Positions 6,848 through 14,400 of a DNA stretch of 27,849 nucleotides are shown in pieces. The DNA comes from DATAEG01 sp051001975 (lineage in GTDB: Bacteria; Actinomycetota; Actinomycetes; Mycobacteriales; Jatrophihabitantaceae): positions 1-27,849 of the forward strand of contig JBPCMU010000075.1 of assembly GCA_051001975.1 (NCBI GenBank), written 5' to 3'. The number at the start of each line of letters is the position of its first letter. Within the stretch, counting starts at the first letter, position 1. The translations under genes were made by a program, and so were the position numbers. Under the pieces are notes generated by a model that searched no databases, was not told the DNA's origin, and saw only the letters and a program-made list of their open reading frames with translations.

Positions 6848-7306
6848 ATGACAATTTCCTTGACCACGCTTCCTCGAGGGACCGGGATCGAAGATCCTGG
6901 TCCGGTGGATGGCGCTGGCACGCAACGGCCTGACCCTGAGGTTCCCGAGCGGGCGCGTCGGCGCTCGTTCACCGCGAAGTACAAGCTTGCGATCCTCGCC
7001 GCCTACGATGCTGCGCCGGATGGTGAGAAGGGTGCGTTGCTGCGCCGCGAGGGCCTTTACTCGAGCCACATCGACTACTGGCGCAAGGCCCGCGACGGTG
7101 GTGCGTTGGCGGGGTTGGCCGCGCCACGCGGCCGCCCGCAGCGCGACCCGCGGGATGAGCAGATCCGGCGTCTGCAACGGGAGAAAGCCAAGTTGGAGCA
7201 GGAGCTGGCCACGGCACGCTTCGTGGTCGATGTGCAGTCAAAACTTCACGCGCTCTTGGAGACGATCTCCGAGGGCGCGGACAACGAGCCGACGTCGACG
7301 CCGTGA
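6848..7306 (+). CDS. IS3-family transposase OrfA
   Basis: This 152-residue protein is the DNA-binding subunit of the IS3 transposase. Residues 40-85 (FTAKYKLAILAAYD onward through SSHIDYWRKARD) form the family's helix-turn-helix. Residues 103-142 make a charged, heptad-like helix that mediates multimerisation. The start at 6848 lies 59 bp inside the left end of the element. The stop overlaps the orfB start as GTGA, and the orfB frame is -1 relative to orfA, the standard IS3 layout. The first 38 residues are Pro/Gly-rich and less typical, so a later start is possible. Confidence 0.85.
   Translation: MTISLTTLPRGTGIEDPGPVDGAGTQRPDPEVPERARRRSFTAKYKLAILAAYDAAPDGEKGALLRREGLYSSHIDYWRKARDGGALAGLAAPRGRPQRDPRDEQIRRLQREKAKLEQELATARFVVDVQSKLHALLETISEGADNEPTSTP
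7240..7244 (+). other. Candidate -1 ribosomal frameshift site (A AAA C)
   Basis: In the orfA frame a Lys codon AAA (7241-7243) is preceded by A and followed by C, so the tRNA could re-pair on AAA after slipping back one base. The -1 frame is open from about 7159 through the orfB start, so slippage here would produce the OrfAB fusion known for IS3 elements. No downstream stimulatory structure was established. Confidence 0.4.
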
Positions 7307-8325
7307 CCGACCAGGCGATCACCACCCTCGCGGCACGCATCGGCGTGCGCCAGGCGTGCGAGGCGGTCGGTGCCGCGCAGGCCGGCTATTACCGACGGCA
7401 CCGCCCCACCCCAGCATCGGACAGGGCAGCCGGCACGGCGCACCGTGACCGGATCCAACCGCGTGCCCTCACCGTCGCCGAGCGGACGGCGATCCTCGAT
7501 GTGCTGCACTGCGAGCGGTTCGTGGATCTGGCGCCGGCGCAGGTGTGGGCGATCCTGCTCGACGAAGGCGTCTATCTCGGGTCGCAGTCGACGTTCTACC
7601 GGCTGCTGCGCCAGGCCGGCGAGGTCCGCGAGCGGCGGGCGCAGGCCACGCATCCGGCGAAGGTGAAACCCGAACTCGCCGCTACCGCACCCAATGCCGT
7701 GTGGTCATGGGACATCACCAAGCTGCGCGGCCCCGCGAAGTGGACCTACTACCACCTCTACGTGATCCTCGATATCTACTCCCGTTACGTCGTCGGGTGG
7801 ATGGTCGCCACCCGCGAATCGGCCGCTCTGGCCGAGGTCCTCATTAAGCAGACCTGCGCCAAGCAGAGCATCGTGCGACGTCAGTTGACCTTGCACGCCG
7901 ACCGGGGTTCGTCGATGACCTCGAAGCCAGTCGCGTTCCTGCTCGCCGATCTCGGTGTCACCCAGTCCCACAGCCGACCACACGTCTCCGACGACAATCC
8001 GTACTCCGAAGCACAGTTCAAAACACTCAAATATCGGCCCGACTTCCCACCCCACTTCGAGTCGATCGAGGCCGCCCGGCTGCACTGCCGAACCTTCTTC
8101 ACCTGGTACAACGATCAGCATCGCCATTCCGGGCTCGGCCTTCATACAGCAGCCGACGTCCACCACGGCCGGGCTGGCGCCGTCCGCGAGCAACGCGCCG
8201 TCGTCCTCACCGCCGCCTACGACGCCCACCCTGAACGGTTCGTCCGCAAGCCACCCACACCGCCGACACTCCCCATCACCTCATGGATCAACAAGCCCGA
8301 CGAGACGGAGGCATCTGCTCAATAA
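7303..8325 (+). CDS. IS3-family transposase OrfB (DDE catalytic subunit)
   Basis: The 340-residue protein has an rve/DDE integrase core. Asp137 lies in WSWDITK, Asp200 in LHADRGS and Glu236 in NPYSEAQFK; the second Asp and the Glu are 35 residues apart, the IS3 hallmark. An N-terminal HTH_21-like region (residues 55-110) precedes it. All catalytic residues are present and the frame is uninterrupted, so the copy may be active. Translation can arise from GTG 7303 coupled to the orfA stop or from a -1 frameshift within orfA. It reads opposite to the integrase remnant it has disrupted. Confidence 0.9.
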   Translation: MTDQAITTLAARIGVRQACEAVGAAQAGYYRRHRPTPASDRAAGTAHRDRIQPRALTVAERTAILDVLHCERFVDLAPAQVWAILLDEGVYLGSQSTFYRLLRQAGEVRERRAQATHPAKVKPELAATAPNAVWSWDITKLRGPAKWTYYHLYVILDIYSRYVVGWMVATRESAALAEVLIKQTCAKQSIVRRQLTLHADRGSSMTSKPVAFLLADLGVTQSHSRPHVSDDNPYSEAQFKTLKYRPDFPPHFESIEAARLHCRTFFTWYNDQHRHSGLGLHTAADVHHGRAGAVREQRAVVLTAAYDAHPERFVRKPPTPPTLPITSWINKPDETEASAQ

Positions 8326-8352
8326 ATATGGGTGAATGGTGCCTCATTAAGG

Positions 8353-8382
8353 TTGACAGACTCCGTGGTCTTGAGCCGATCT
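8353..8382 (+). promoter_or_regulatory. Candidate promoter of the two-component operon
   Basis: A perfect -35 consensus TTGACA (8353-8358) is followed after 18 bases by CGATCT (8377-8382), a weak -10. It lies 6 bp beyond the IS3 right end and about 50 bp upstream of the first response-regulator start. The arrangement raises the possibility that IS insertion shaped the present promoter. Confidence 0.35.
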
Positions 8383-8432
8383 TGAGGAATACTTCCAGCT
8401 GGATCTGAGACAGTGCCGAGACTCTGATTACC

Positions 8433-8837
8433 GTGACAAAGACACAGCCGCCCACGGGGCGCCGTCTTCTGGTCGTCGAGGACGACCATGACGCGGCGGA
8501 ATTGGTGGCTACCCACTTCGGCCGGTACGGCTATCAGCCGACGGTCGTCACCGATGGCGAAGAAGCGATCCGTGTCGCCACGGAGTCAGATTTCGATCTC
8601 ATCGTGATGGACCTGCTGTTGCCCGGCATTGGAGGCGCGGAGCTGCTTACTCGGCTGCGCGCCAATCCCGGTGCCCGCAACTGCCCGGTCATCGTTAGCT
8701 CGGTACTGGACCACGCCGACTACCCTGAAGGCATCTTCGCAGCACTACCCAAACCGATCAGCCGCGACGGGGTCGCACGGCTGGCCGAGAGACTCGAGGC
8801 AGCAGAGCGTGACGACGTCCCCCAGCAGTCCGGCTGA
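8433..8837 (+). CDS. Stand-alone receiver (REC) response regulator
   Basis: The 134-residue protein is a single receiver domain. The acidic cluster is Glu16-Asp17-Asp18 (VVEDDHD), the phosphoacceptor is Asp60 in DLIVMDLLLPG, the signalling Ser is within VIVSS (88-90), and the conserved Lys107 lies in LPKP. No DNA-binding or enzymatic output domain follows. It should take phosphate from a histidine kinase and act by protein interaction or as a relay. The GTG start at 8433 is the first usable one after the IS. The end overlaps the next receiver gene by 29 bases, and the cognate kinase is probably the third gene of this operon. Confidence 0.88.
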   Translation: MTKTQPPTGRRLLVVEDDHDAAELVATHFGRYGYQPTVVTDGEEAIRVATESDFDLIVMDLLLPGIGGAELLTRLRANPGARNCPVIVSSVLDHADYPEGIFAALPKPISRDGVARLAERLEAAERDDVPQQSG

Positions 8838-9237
8838 CAGTTGCTCCCCCGGCATCCTCGTCGCCGACGACGATGCCGACATCCGCGACCTCGCCGCGGT
8901 GATGCTCCGCAGAAAGGGCTACGAGGTGACTGCGGTCGAGGACGGCACGGCCGCCGAGGCCGAACTGGTCGGTGCGCAGCGCACCGGCGCTCCGTTCGCC
9001 GTCGCGATCCTCGACGTGTCCATGCCCGGCCTGTCCGGCCTCGAGGTGTGCCGACGTATCAAGACAGCGCCCAGCTGCATGCCCACCCAGGTCCTCCTGG
9101 TGACCGCACTCGCCCAGGATGCCGACGTCGCCGAGGGATTCGCTGCCGGAGCGGATGACTACCTGACCAAGCCCTTCAGCCCGCGAGAGTTGGTGGCGCG
9201 AGTCGGAGCGTTGCTCAGCGTCCAGCCGGTTCGGTGA
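8809..9237 (+). CDS. Second stand-alone receiver (REC) response regulator
   Basis: This 142-residue single receiver domain has Asp20-22 (LVADDDAD), phosphoacceptor Asp69 in AILDVSMPGLSG, Thr99 in LLVTA and Lys121 in YLTKPFSP, a complete phosphorylation site. There is no output domain. I chose GTG 8809, which has GAGG about 9 bases upstream and lies inside the preceding gene; no later start would include the whole acidic pocket. Its stop overlaps the kinase start as GTGA. The sequence is more canonical (OmpR/PleD-like receiver) than the first regulator. Two receivers with one kinase suggest branching or a phosphate sink. Confidence 0.85.
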   Translation: MTTSPSSPADSCSPGILVADDDADIRDLAAVMLRRKGYEVTAVEDGTAAEAELVGAQRTGAPFAVAILDVSMPGLSGLEVCRRIKTAPSCMPTQVLLVTALAQDADVAEGFAAGADDYLTKPFSPRELVARVGALLSVQPVR

Positions 9238-11384
9238 ACGCACCAGCGGGGATCCTGGATCCGCGGCGCTCGTGGCGCCGCTCCCTGCAATACGGGGCGC
9301 TGGTGAAGCGGCTGCTGCCGTTCATGATCCCGTTCTATCTGTCCTTCGCGTTGCTGGCGATCCCGAATCAGCAGATCTTCGTCAACGCCGCCCTCACGTG
9401 GTCTTGCGGGATCGCCGGCACCGCGCTGTTCGTCCTCGTCTCGGTGATCCCGTGGGACCAGCTACCCGGTTGGCTGGATGCGTCCGGTCCGATGGCCTTC
9501 TTCCTCGTCGTGGGATTGCTCCGGCACGCCACCGGCGGCTCGCGGGCCTCGGTCACAGTGCTGTTCTTCATGCCGATCATTTGGTTGGCGCTGCGGGGCA
9601 CCCGCCGTCAGCTGGTGCTGGGCATCGGCGTGCTGGCGTTCGTCTTCATCCTCCCGGTGATACTAATCGGCGAGCCCAAATACCCGCCCAACGGCATCGC
9701 CCAGGGGATTCTGTGGCCACTGGTCTTCGGCGTCGTCGCATTCGCAGCACAGGAACTGGTCTTCGCCGAACGTGCCCGGGTCGACGACCTCGAGTCTCTG
9801 CAACTCGCCCAACGCAGTCTGACCGCCGACCTGCAGAGCGCGTCGATCGGTCTGGACAGTGAGCGCGAGCTTATGCGGGTCGTGCTCGACAACCTCGACA
9901 TCGGCGTCGTCGCCTGCGACTCGAGCGGCAGGTTCACGATCAGCAACCGGGTCGTGCAGGGGCTGTCGAAGGTGGGTCTTCCGGGCGGGCCGACCACGAT
10001 CCACAACGTCGTCCTGCCGATCTTCGAGCTCGACGGGGTCACTCCGGTGCCCACCGAGAGGCAACCGTTGGCCCGCGCCCTGAAGGGCGAGGTGATTCGC
10101 AACGAGCAGCGCGCGACCTACCTGCCCGGCCGCGCCGAGCCGGTCTGGTTGTCGGCGAACGCCGGGCCGCTGCGGGACCCGTCCGAACGGATCACCGGGG
10201 CGGTCATCACGGTGCAGGACATCTCATCGGAGGTCAGCGCCCGTCGCGAGATCCAGGAGGCCCGCGACCGGCTGGCCCGCCTCTTGGACGCGGTCACCGA
10301 ACAGGCCATCGTCGGCACGGACGCCGTCGGCACGGTCACCTTGTGGAACCCCGGTGCGGAGCACCTATTCGGCATCGGCCCCGCTGAGGTGATCGGCAAG
10401 AAGACGCTCGCATCGTGGCACGACCCGGATCAGCTGGTCGCCCGCGCGGCCGAGCTCGGGCTGCCGGTCGCAGATCCGGCCAACCCAGGCCCGGAACCCC
10501 TGGTGGCGGGCGTGCGCGGCGGCACATCGGAGACCCGGGAATGGGCGCTCACCCGGCCCGACGGCAGTCGGCTCGAGGCGTCGATGAGTGTCACCGCGGT
10601 CCGCGACGGCGCCGGCGAAGTGACCGGGTTCCTCGGCGTCATCTCTGACGTTACGGCGCTACGCGCGGGTGAGCGGCTGAAGGACCAATTCATCGCGATG
10701 GTCAGCCACGAGCTGCGCACGCCGCTCTCGTCGATCATCGGCTACCTCGAGGTCATCCTCGACGACCCGGACGCCGAACGGTTCACCGACGAGCAGTCCC
10801 GCTACCTGGCCGTGGTGGATCGCAACGCCCGGCGATTGTTACGCCTGGTCGGTGATCTGCTCTTCGCGGCCCAGGTCGGTGCGGGCAGCGTCTCGGTGCG
10901 CCGGACGTCGGCGGACCTAGCGACGATCCTCCAGGAAGCCGTCGACTCGGTCGCGCCGAAGGCTCGTGGCGCGAAGGTCGAGCTACTTCTCGACATCGCA
11001 GCCGAACTCCCCCCCTGGCCTATCGATCCGGACCGGATAGGCCAGGCGGTCGACAACATCATCGGCAACGCGGTGAAGTTCACACCGGCCGGCGGCAGTG
11101 TCTCCGTGCGGCTCAGCGGGGTCAGGGATGCCGCCGTCATCGAGGTGACCGATACCGGGCCGGGCATCGCCGCTGCCGACCGGGCCAGCATCTTCGAGGC
11201 GTTCTACCGCGCTCAGGCCGCCACCCAGGCTGCGGTGCCCGGTGTCGGCCTCGGGCTGGCGATCTCCCGGGCCATCGCGGACGCTCACGGTGGACGGCTG
11301 GAGTTGGCCGACACCGGATCGCACGGCACGACGTTCCGGCTGACCCTCCCGGCAGAAGTTCAATCAGCGTTGAGTTCAGCCTGA
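9234..11384 (+). CDS. Membrane-bound PAS sensor histidine kinase
   Basis: The 716-residue kinase starts with about five or six hydrophobic membrane segments between residues 25 and 178, forming an integral-membrane sensor with little external loop. Two PAS-type domains follow at roughly 212-332 and 345-477. The dimerisation/phosphoacceptor domain has His492 in VSHELRTPLSS. The ATPase domain shows the N box (DNIIGNAVKF, 607-616), G1 (DTGPGIA from 640) and G2 (GVGLGLA from 670). All key catalytic residues are present. The GTG start overlaps the preceding stop, so the two receiver proteins and the kinase should be made together. The signal sensed is not apparent. The C-terminal Ala/Ser-rich tail is short. 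Confidence 0.9.
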   Translation: MNAPAGILDPRRSWRRSLQYGALVKRLLPFMIPFYLSFALLAIPNQQIFVNAALTWSCGIAGTALFVLVSVIPWDQLPGWLDASGPMAFFLVVGLLRHATGGSRASVTVLFFMPIIWLALRGTRRQLVLGIGVLAFVFILPVILIGEPKYPPNGIAQGILWPLVFGVVAFAAQELVFAERARVDDLESLQLAQRSLTADLQSASIGLDSERELMRVVLDNLDIGVVACDSSGRFTISNRVVQGLSKVGLPGGPTTIHNVVLPIFELDGVTPVPTERQPLARALKGEVIRNEQRATYLPGRAEPVWLSANAGPLRDPSERITGAVITVQDISSEVSARREIQEARDRLARLLDAVTEQAIVGTDAVGTVTLWNPGAEHLFGIGPAEVIGKKTLASWHDPDQLVARAAELGLPVADPANPGPEPLVAGVRGGTSETREWALTRPDGSRLEASMSVTAVRDGAGEVTGFLGVISDVTALRAGERLKDQFIAMVSHELRTPLSSIIGYLEVILDDPDAERFTDEQSRYLAVVDRNARRLLRLVGDLLFAAQVGAGSVSVRRTSADLATILQEAVDSVAPKARGAKVELLLDIAAELPPWPIDPDRIGQAVDNIIGNAVKFTPAGGSVSVRLSGVRDAAVIEVTDTGPGIAAADRASIFEAFYRAQAATQAAVPGVGLGLAISRAIADAHGGRLELADTGSHGTTFRLTLPAEVQSALSSA
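11014..11046. repeat. 11-bp perfect inverted repeat inside the kinase gene
   Basis: CCTGGCCTATC at 11014-11024 pairs perfectly with 11036-11046 around an 11-base spacer. It lies within the codons for the ATPase domain (around PWPIDPDRIGQ). It may be a coincidence of coding constraint or a weak mRNA hairpin. Confidence 0.55.
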
Positions 11385-11418
11385 GGAAACTCGCCAAATT
11401 CTGAGCATCACTTGAACG

Positions 11419-11439
11419 CTCAACCGCGTTGCAGTTGAG
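11419..11439. terminator. Weak hairpin between convergent kinase and sigma-partner genes
   Basis: CTCAAC (11419-11424) pairs with GTTGAG (11434-11439) around a 9-base loop, about 35 bp after the kinase stop. The stem is short and has no T-run. It is offered only because the two genes converge here with 143 bp between them. Confidence 0.25.
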
Positions 11440-11527
11440 AAAGCTGCTCCAGAGTTGGTGGCTGTCACGTGATCGGCACGATGTGCTTCCGATTGGACCG
11501 CAGCCCACGGCGGAACTCATCGGCGCG

Positions 11528-12489
11528 CTAGCGATCTCGCTGCTGGAACACCGCGGGCAGCGTGCCGACGATCTCCCGGGTGAGGTAGACGACCCGGAGC
11601 CCGGTTGCTGGTGCGTGCTCCTCGAGAATCGAGGAATTGGCCGGCTCGAAGAGGATCGACTGGACGTAGCCGCAGCAGATCGGCCGGTAGTCGAGGGTGA
11701 TCACCTCTGCAGATCGACCGAGGGAATCGCGGCCCGCGGCTGCAGTTATGTGGGGAATGCGCTCCAACACCCGTACCGCCGCTGCCGCCAGTGCTGGTGG
11801 CGCCAGTCCGTCCTGGAGCATGCTGGCGACGGCATTGAACATCAGTTGGTCAACGGTGAGGTCCTGCTCGCCAACGTGGTGCGACCGGTCGACGTGCGTA
11901 CGCAAATAGAGTTCCACCTTGCCTGGGTTGGTAGGCAACCCGGCAAGGAAGCTCGGCGTGGGCTGGCGAGGGTGCCATCGAAGCTAGCGATCTGGATGCT
12001 CGCCACTTTCCCATTGATCGACGTGCGTTCCCAACCCTCGCCGTCTGCGGCCGTCCATCTTTCGACCGTCGAGGTCGGGCTGCCGAACGAAGGCTGGCCA
12101 TCGTCGACATGCAACGAAGGCTGTCGGCTCACGACGTGCATGTACTGGCCGGAGTGGAGCACCGGGGTCGAGCGTGCCGCGGTGGCGAGTTGCTCCAACG
12201 CCCCGGCGGCGTTGTTCGCGGGCAGCCGGTCCCCGCCGGAATGGGCTACGACTCCACCGACCAGCAGCGCCACTGTGGCAATACCCGCGACGACTGCCGC
12301 CATTGGCCAGCGACGCTGTCCTCGCGGACGGATCGCCCTCAGGTCCGAGGGCATTACCACTGCCGGGACGGACTGGATGCGGCTCAGCACTGTCGCGCGG
12401 CGCTCCGCTGGCCATTCCCTATCCAGCGTCTCCGCAATAGGCCGGAATGCGGACAACTGATTGAGCGCATCGGGTGGTGACATCGTCAT
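11528..12489 (-). pseudogene. CU044_5270-like membrane protein partnered with ECF sigma factor, frameshifted
   Basis: The 5' frame (start ATG 12487-12489) encodes a cytoplasmic segment, one membrane helix (MAAVVAGIATVALLVGGVVA) and an exported region, as in anti-sigma-like CU044_5270 proteins. That frame loses family character near 11960. The family-typical tail resumes in another frame: LPTNPGKVELYLRTHV, then MLQDGLAPPALAAAAVRVLERIP, ending at 11528. A single base added to the CCC run (GGG on the plus strand at 11960-11962) would join them as LASPTPSFLAGLPTNPG, giving 320 residues. The gene overlaps the sigma-factor stop by ATGA, so it is normally co-translated and probably controls that sigma factor. 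It is either a genuine inactivating frameshift or a sequencing error. Without the repair the product is a 215-residue protein with an unrelated tail. Confidence 0.7.
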
Positions 12490-13049
12490 CTCGGCTCCTT
12501 CGTCAGCCGGAAAGTGGTCAGCTCGACAGCACTTTCCGGGGTATCAGCAGCGTCCAGCGCACGGGCCAGCCTCTTGCGGGCCCGGTACAGCCGGACATTG
12601 AACGTCCGTTCGGAGCAGCCGGCGACCAGTGCCGCATCCCGGCCATTGAGCCCGTCCCAGGCGAAGATGAGCACCGCTTCGCGTTCCACCGCGGTGAGAC
12701 TCTCCAGCGCGGCCACCATCACCGAGCGATCCACCACCGCCCCGTCGACCGCCGGCTGTGGCGCGGTCAAGCGATTCAGTGCAGTGAGCTCGAGCCGAAG
12801 GCGTTGCGCGCGGATGAGTCCCCGTTGCCGATTCGCGAGCAGGTTCCGGGCGACCACGATCAACCATGCCAACGGCGCCTCCGGAAGTTCGGCCCGGCGG
12901 CGGCACGCGATCAGGAACGTCTCCGACGCAACATCTTCCGCGGTCGCCGAGTCGGTGTGCCGGCGGGCGTAGGCGAGCACCGGATCGGCGTAACGCTCGA
13001 ACAACGAGCGGAACTGCTCGTCCTCGGACCCGGATGCACTCACACTCAC
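12486..13049 (-). CDS. ECF-type RNA polymerase sigma factor
   Basis: The 187-residue protein has sigma region 2 at about residues 13-76 (FRSLFERYADPVLAYARRH through AWLIVVARNLLANRQRG). Sigma region 4 is at about 112-165 (ALESLTAVEREAVLIFAWDG, then the helix-turn-helix GRDAALVAGCSERTFNVRLYRARKRL). There is no sigma 1 or 3 domain, as in ECF group sigma factors. It directs RNA polymerase to a small regulon, usually under control of a membrane partner, here the frameshifted gene that overlaps its stop. The GTG start at 13049 was chosen as the first in frame; a second GTG two codons downstream is an alternative. If the partner is really broken, the sigma factor may be unregulated. Confidence 0.87.
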   Translation of the reverse strand: MSVSASGSEDEQFRSLFERYADPVLAYARRHTDSATAEDVASETFLIACRRRAELPEAPLAWLIVVARNLLANRQRGLIRAQRLRLELTALNRLTAPQPAVDGAVVDRSVMVAALESLTAVEREAVLIFAWDGLNGRDAALVAGCSERTFNVRLYRARKRLARALDAADTPESAVELTTFRLTKEPR

Positions 13050-13111
13050 TAATGTCCGCCAACCCCGCGATTATTACCTCGTCGGCGCGAGTGGACCCTG
13101 GTAGCGCTGAA

Positions 13112-13121
13112 ATCGCGCGAT
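13112..13121. promoter_or_regulatory. Perfect 10-bp palindrome in the divergent sigma/sdh intergenic region
   Basis: ATCGCGCGAT occurs in the 232-bp gap between the divergent ECF sigma gene and the sdh operon. It may be an operator half of either promoter, but CG-rich palindromes occur by chance in such DNA. No other strong signal was seen in the gap. Confidence 0.2.
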
Positions 13122-13281
13122 GCGCGGGACGAGATGCCGGGATGGACGGCAGATCCGGGGTGGTCGCCCGCTTGGCAGAGGTCGAGAGCGTCACAGATGC
13201 TTGGCTTGGTGGGGTGTGACCGGGGAGACTCCTGCGGTACCCCGCTGGACGTGGTTCGGCGGGACAATGGAAAGGTGCGCG

Positions 13282-13569
13282 ATGGTGGCAAACCCGGAGC
13301 TGCGAACCTTGCATCGTCTGGTGGACGACCTGCAGCGTGAGATCACTTCGCTGGTCGCCCGGTACGGGGAGGCCCCAGCAGTCCGGCGCATCAACAACGA
13401 CGTAGAACGGTTACGCATCGACATGGATGATCTGGCCTCTCTCCGGGCTCCTCGAGCAAATGCTGCGGCCCCCGAGATCCGCGCTTTCGCCGACCAGCCG
13501 ATCGACCCTGCCGCGTGGGCGGACTCCGACGACGAGGGCCTCGGCGGCTACCACGGAGGAAGTCGATGA
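13282..13569 (+). CDS. Small conserved helical protein leading the sdh operon
   Basis: This 95-residue protein has a helical, coiled-coil-like first half (LRTLHRLVDDLQREITSLVA, then RRINNDVERLRIDMDDL) and an acidic, disordered-looking tail. It is cytoplasmic with no membrane segment. I chose ATG 13282 because GGAAAGG lies 6 bases upstream; upstream ATGs in frame lack this. The stop overlaps the membrane-anchor start as ATGA. Mycobacterial Sdh1 operons likewise begin with a small protein gene (Rv0250c in M. tuberculosis, from memory), so this is probably the counterpart. Its role in the complex or its assembly is not known to me. Confidence 0.75.
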   Translation: MVANPELRTLHRLVDDLQREITSLVARYGEAPAVRRINNDVERLRIDMDDLASLRAPRANAAAPEIRAFADQPIDPAAWADSDDEGLGGYHGGSR

Positions 13570-14378
13570 GCGAGCGGACGATCGCCGGCGTCGGGGCACC
13601 CGGACGCGCCAAGATCGCAGAAAAGACGCTGCGCACCGATCGCTGGTGGCTGCAGCCTCTGGTCACCACCACGCTGCTCAGTGCCTGGGTGCTGTACGCG
13701 GTCATCCGAACCGCATCGCAACGCGCCTACTTCGTCGAGAAGTACCACTACCTGTCGCCGTTCTCGTCTCCGTGCGTGACCGCCTCGTGCAACCCGCATG
13801 CCCGCGACTTCGGCACCTGGTTCGGCCACTTCCCGCCGTTCCTGCCGTTCGCGCTGGTGGTGCTGCCGTTCCTGCTCGGATTCCGGCTCACCTGCTACTA
13901 CTACCGCAAGGCCTACTACCGGTCGTTCTGGAGTTCGCCGCCGGCCTGCGCGGTCGCCGAGCCGCATAAGAAGTACAGCGGCGAGACCCGCTTTCCGCTC
14001 ATCGTGCAGAACATTCACCGGTACTTCTTCTACGCCGCGGTGGTCGTGTCGCTGGTGAACACCTACGACGCGATCCGGGCGTTCCAAGGCGGTCACGGCG
14101 GGTTCGGCATCGGCTTGGGCACACTGATCATGGTCGTCAATGTGGTGCTGCTCTGGACGTACACGGTGTCCTGCCACTCCTGCCGGCACATCACCGGCGG
14201 CAGGCTGAAGCACTTCTCGAAGCACCCGGTGCGCTACCAGGCCTGGATGTTCGTGTCGAAGCTGAACACCAAGCACATGGAACTCGCCTGGACGACTCTG
14301 GCCACCCTGCTGCTCACCGATCTCTACGTCGCGCTGGTCGCCTCCGGCACGATCTCCGATCTGCGCATCATCCACTGA
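13566..14378 (+). CDS. Succinate dehydrogenase (Sdh1-type) membrane anchor subunit
   Basis: The 270-residue protein has five hydrophobic segments (about 31-50, 91-110, 148-168, 181-203 and 239-260), as expected for the single large cytochrome-b-like anchor of actinobacterial Sdh1. Conserved-looking histidines lie in NIHRYFFY (His151) and SCHSCRHI (His204, His208) and are candidates for haem or quinone-site contacts. Cys70/Cys75 and Cys203/Cys206 form two CxnC pairs. The start ATG 13566 has an excellent GGAGGAA ribosome-binding site and overlaps the preceding stop. It anchors the flavoprotein and iron-sulfur subunits encoded immediately downstream and passes electrons to menaquinone. Confidence 0.85.
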   Translation: MSERTIAGVGAPGRAKIAEKTLRTDRWWLQPLVTTTLLSAWVLYAVIRTASQRAYFVEKYHYLSPFSSPCVTASCNPHARDFGTWFGHFPPFLPFALVVLPFLLGFRLTCYYYRKAYYRSFWSSPPACAVAEPHKKYSGETRFPLIVQNIHRYFFYAAVVVSLVNTYDAIRAFQGGHGGFGIGLGTLIMVVNVVLLWTYTVSCHSCRHITGGRLKHFSKHPVRYQAWMFVSKLNTKHMELAWTTLATLLLTDLYVALVASGTISDLRIIH

Positions 14379-14400
14379 CGACTGGAGCTTGGGCTTTCTC

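Larger units (their letters stand above)
6789..8346 (+). mobile_element. IS3-family insertion sequence, apparently complete
   Basis: The 1558-bp element has matching terminal words TGAGGCAC at 6789-6796 and its reverse complement GTGCCTCA at 8339-8346, with weaker similarity further in. It carries the two overlapping reading frames of the family: orfA (helix-turn-helix plus coiled coil) and orfB (DDE integrase-like catalytic domain with D-35-E spacing). The bases flanking the ends (GGT on the left, TTA on the right) show no target duplication. Together with the truncated integrase on only one side, this suggests an adjacent deletion after insertion. The right end lies only 6 bp from a TTGACA hexamer in front of the two-component operon. 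Confidence 0.85.

Noticed and set aside
11429..12460. 343-codon plus-strand frame opposite the sigma-partner gene
   Set aside because: Spans the frameshifted minus-strand gene and has no recognisable protein features; the minus-strand family signature is clear.
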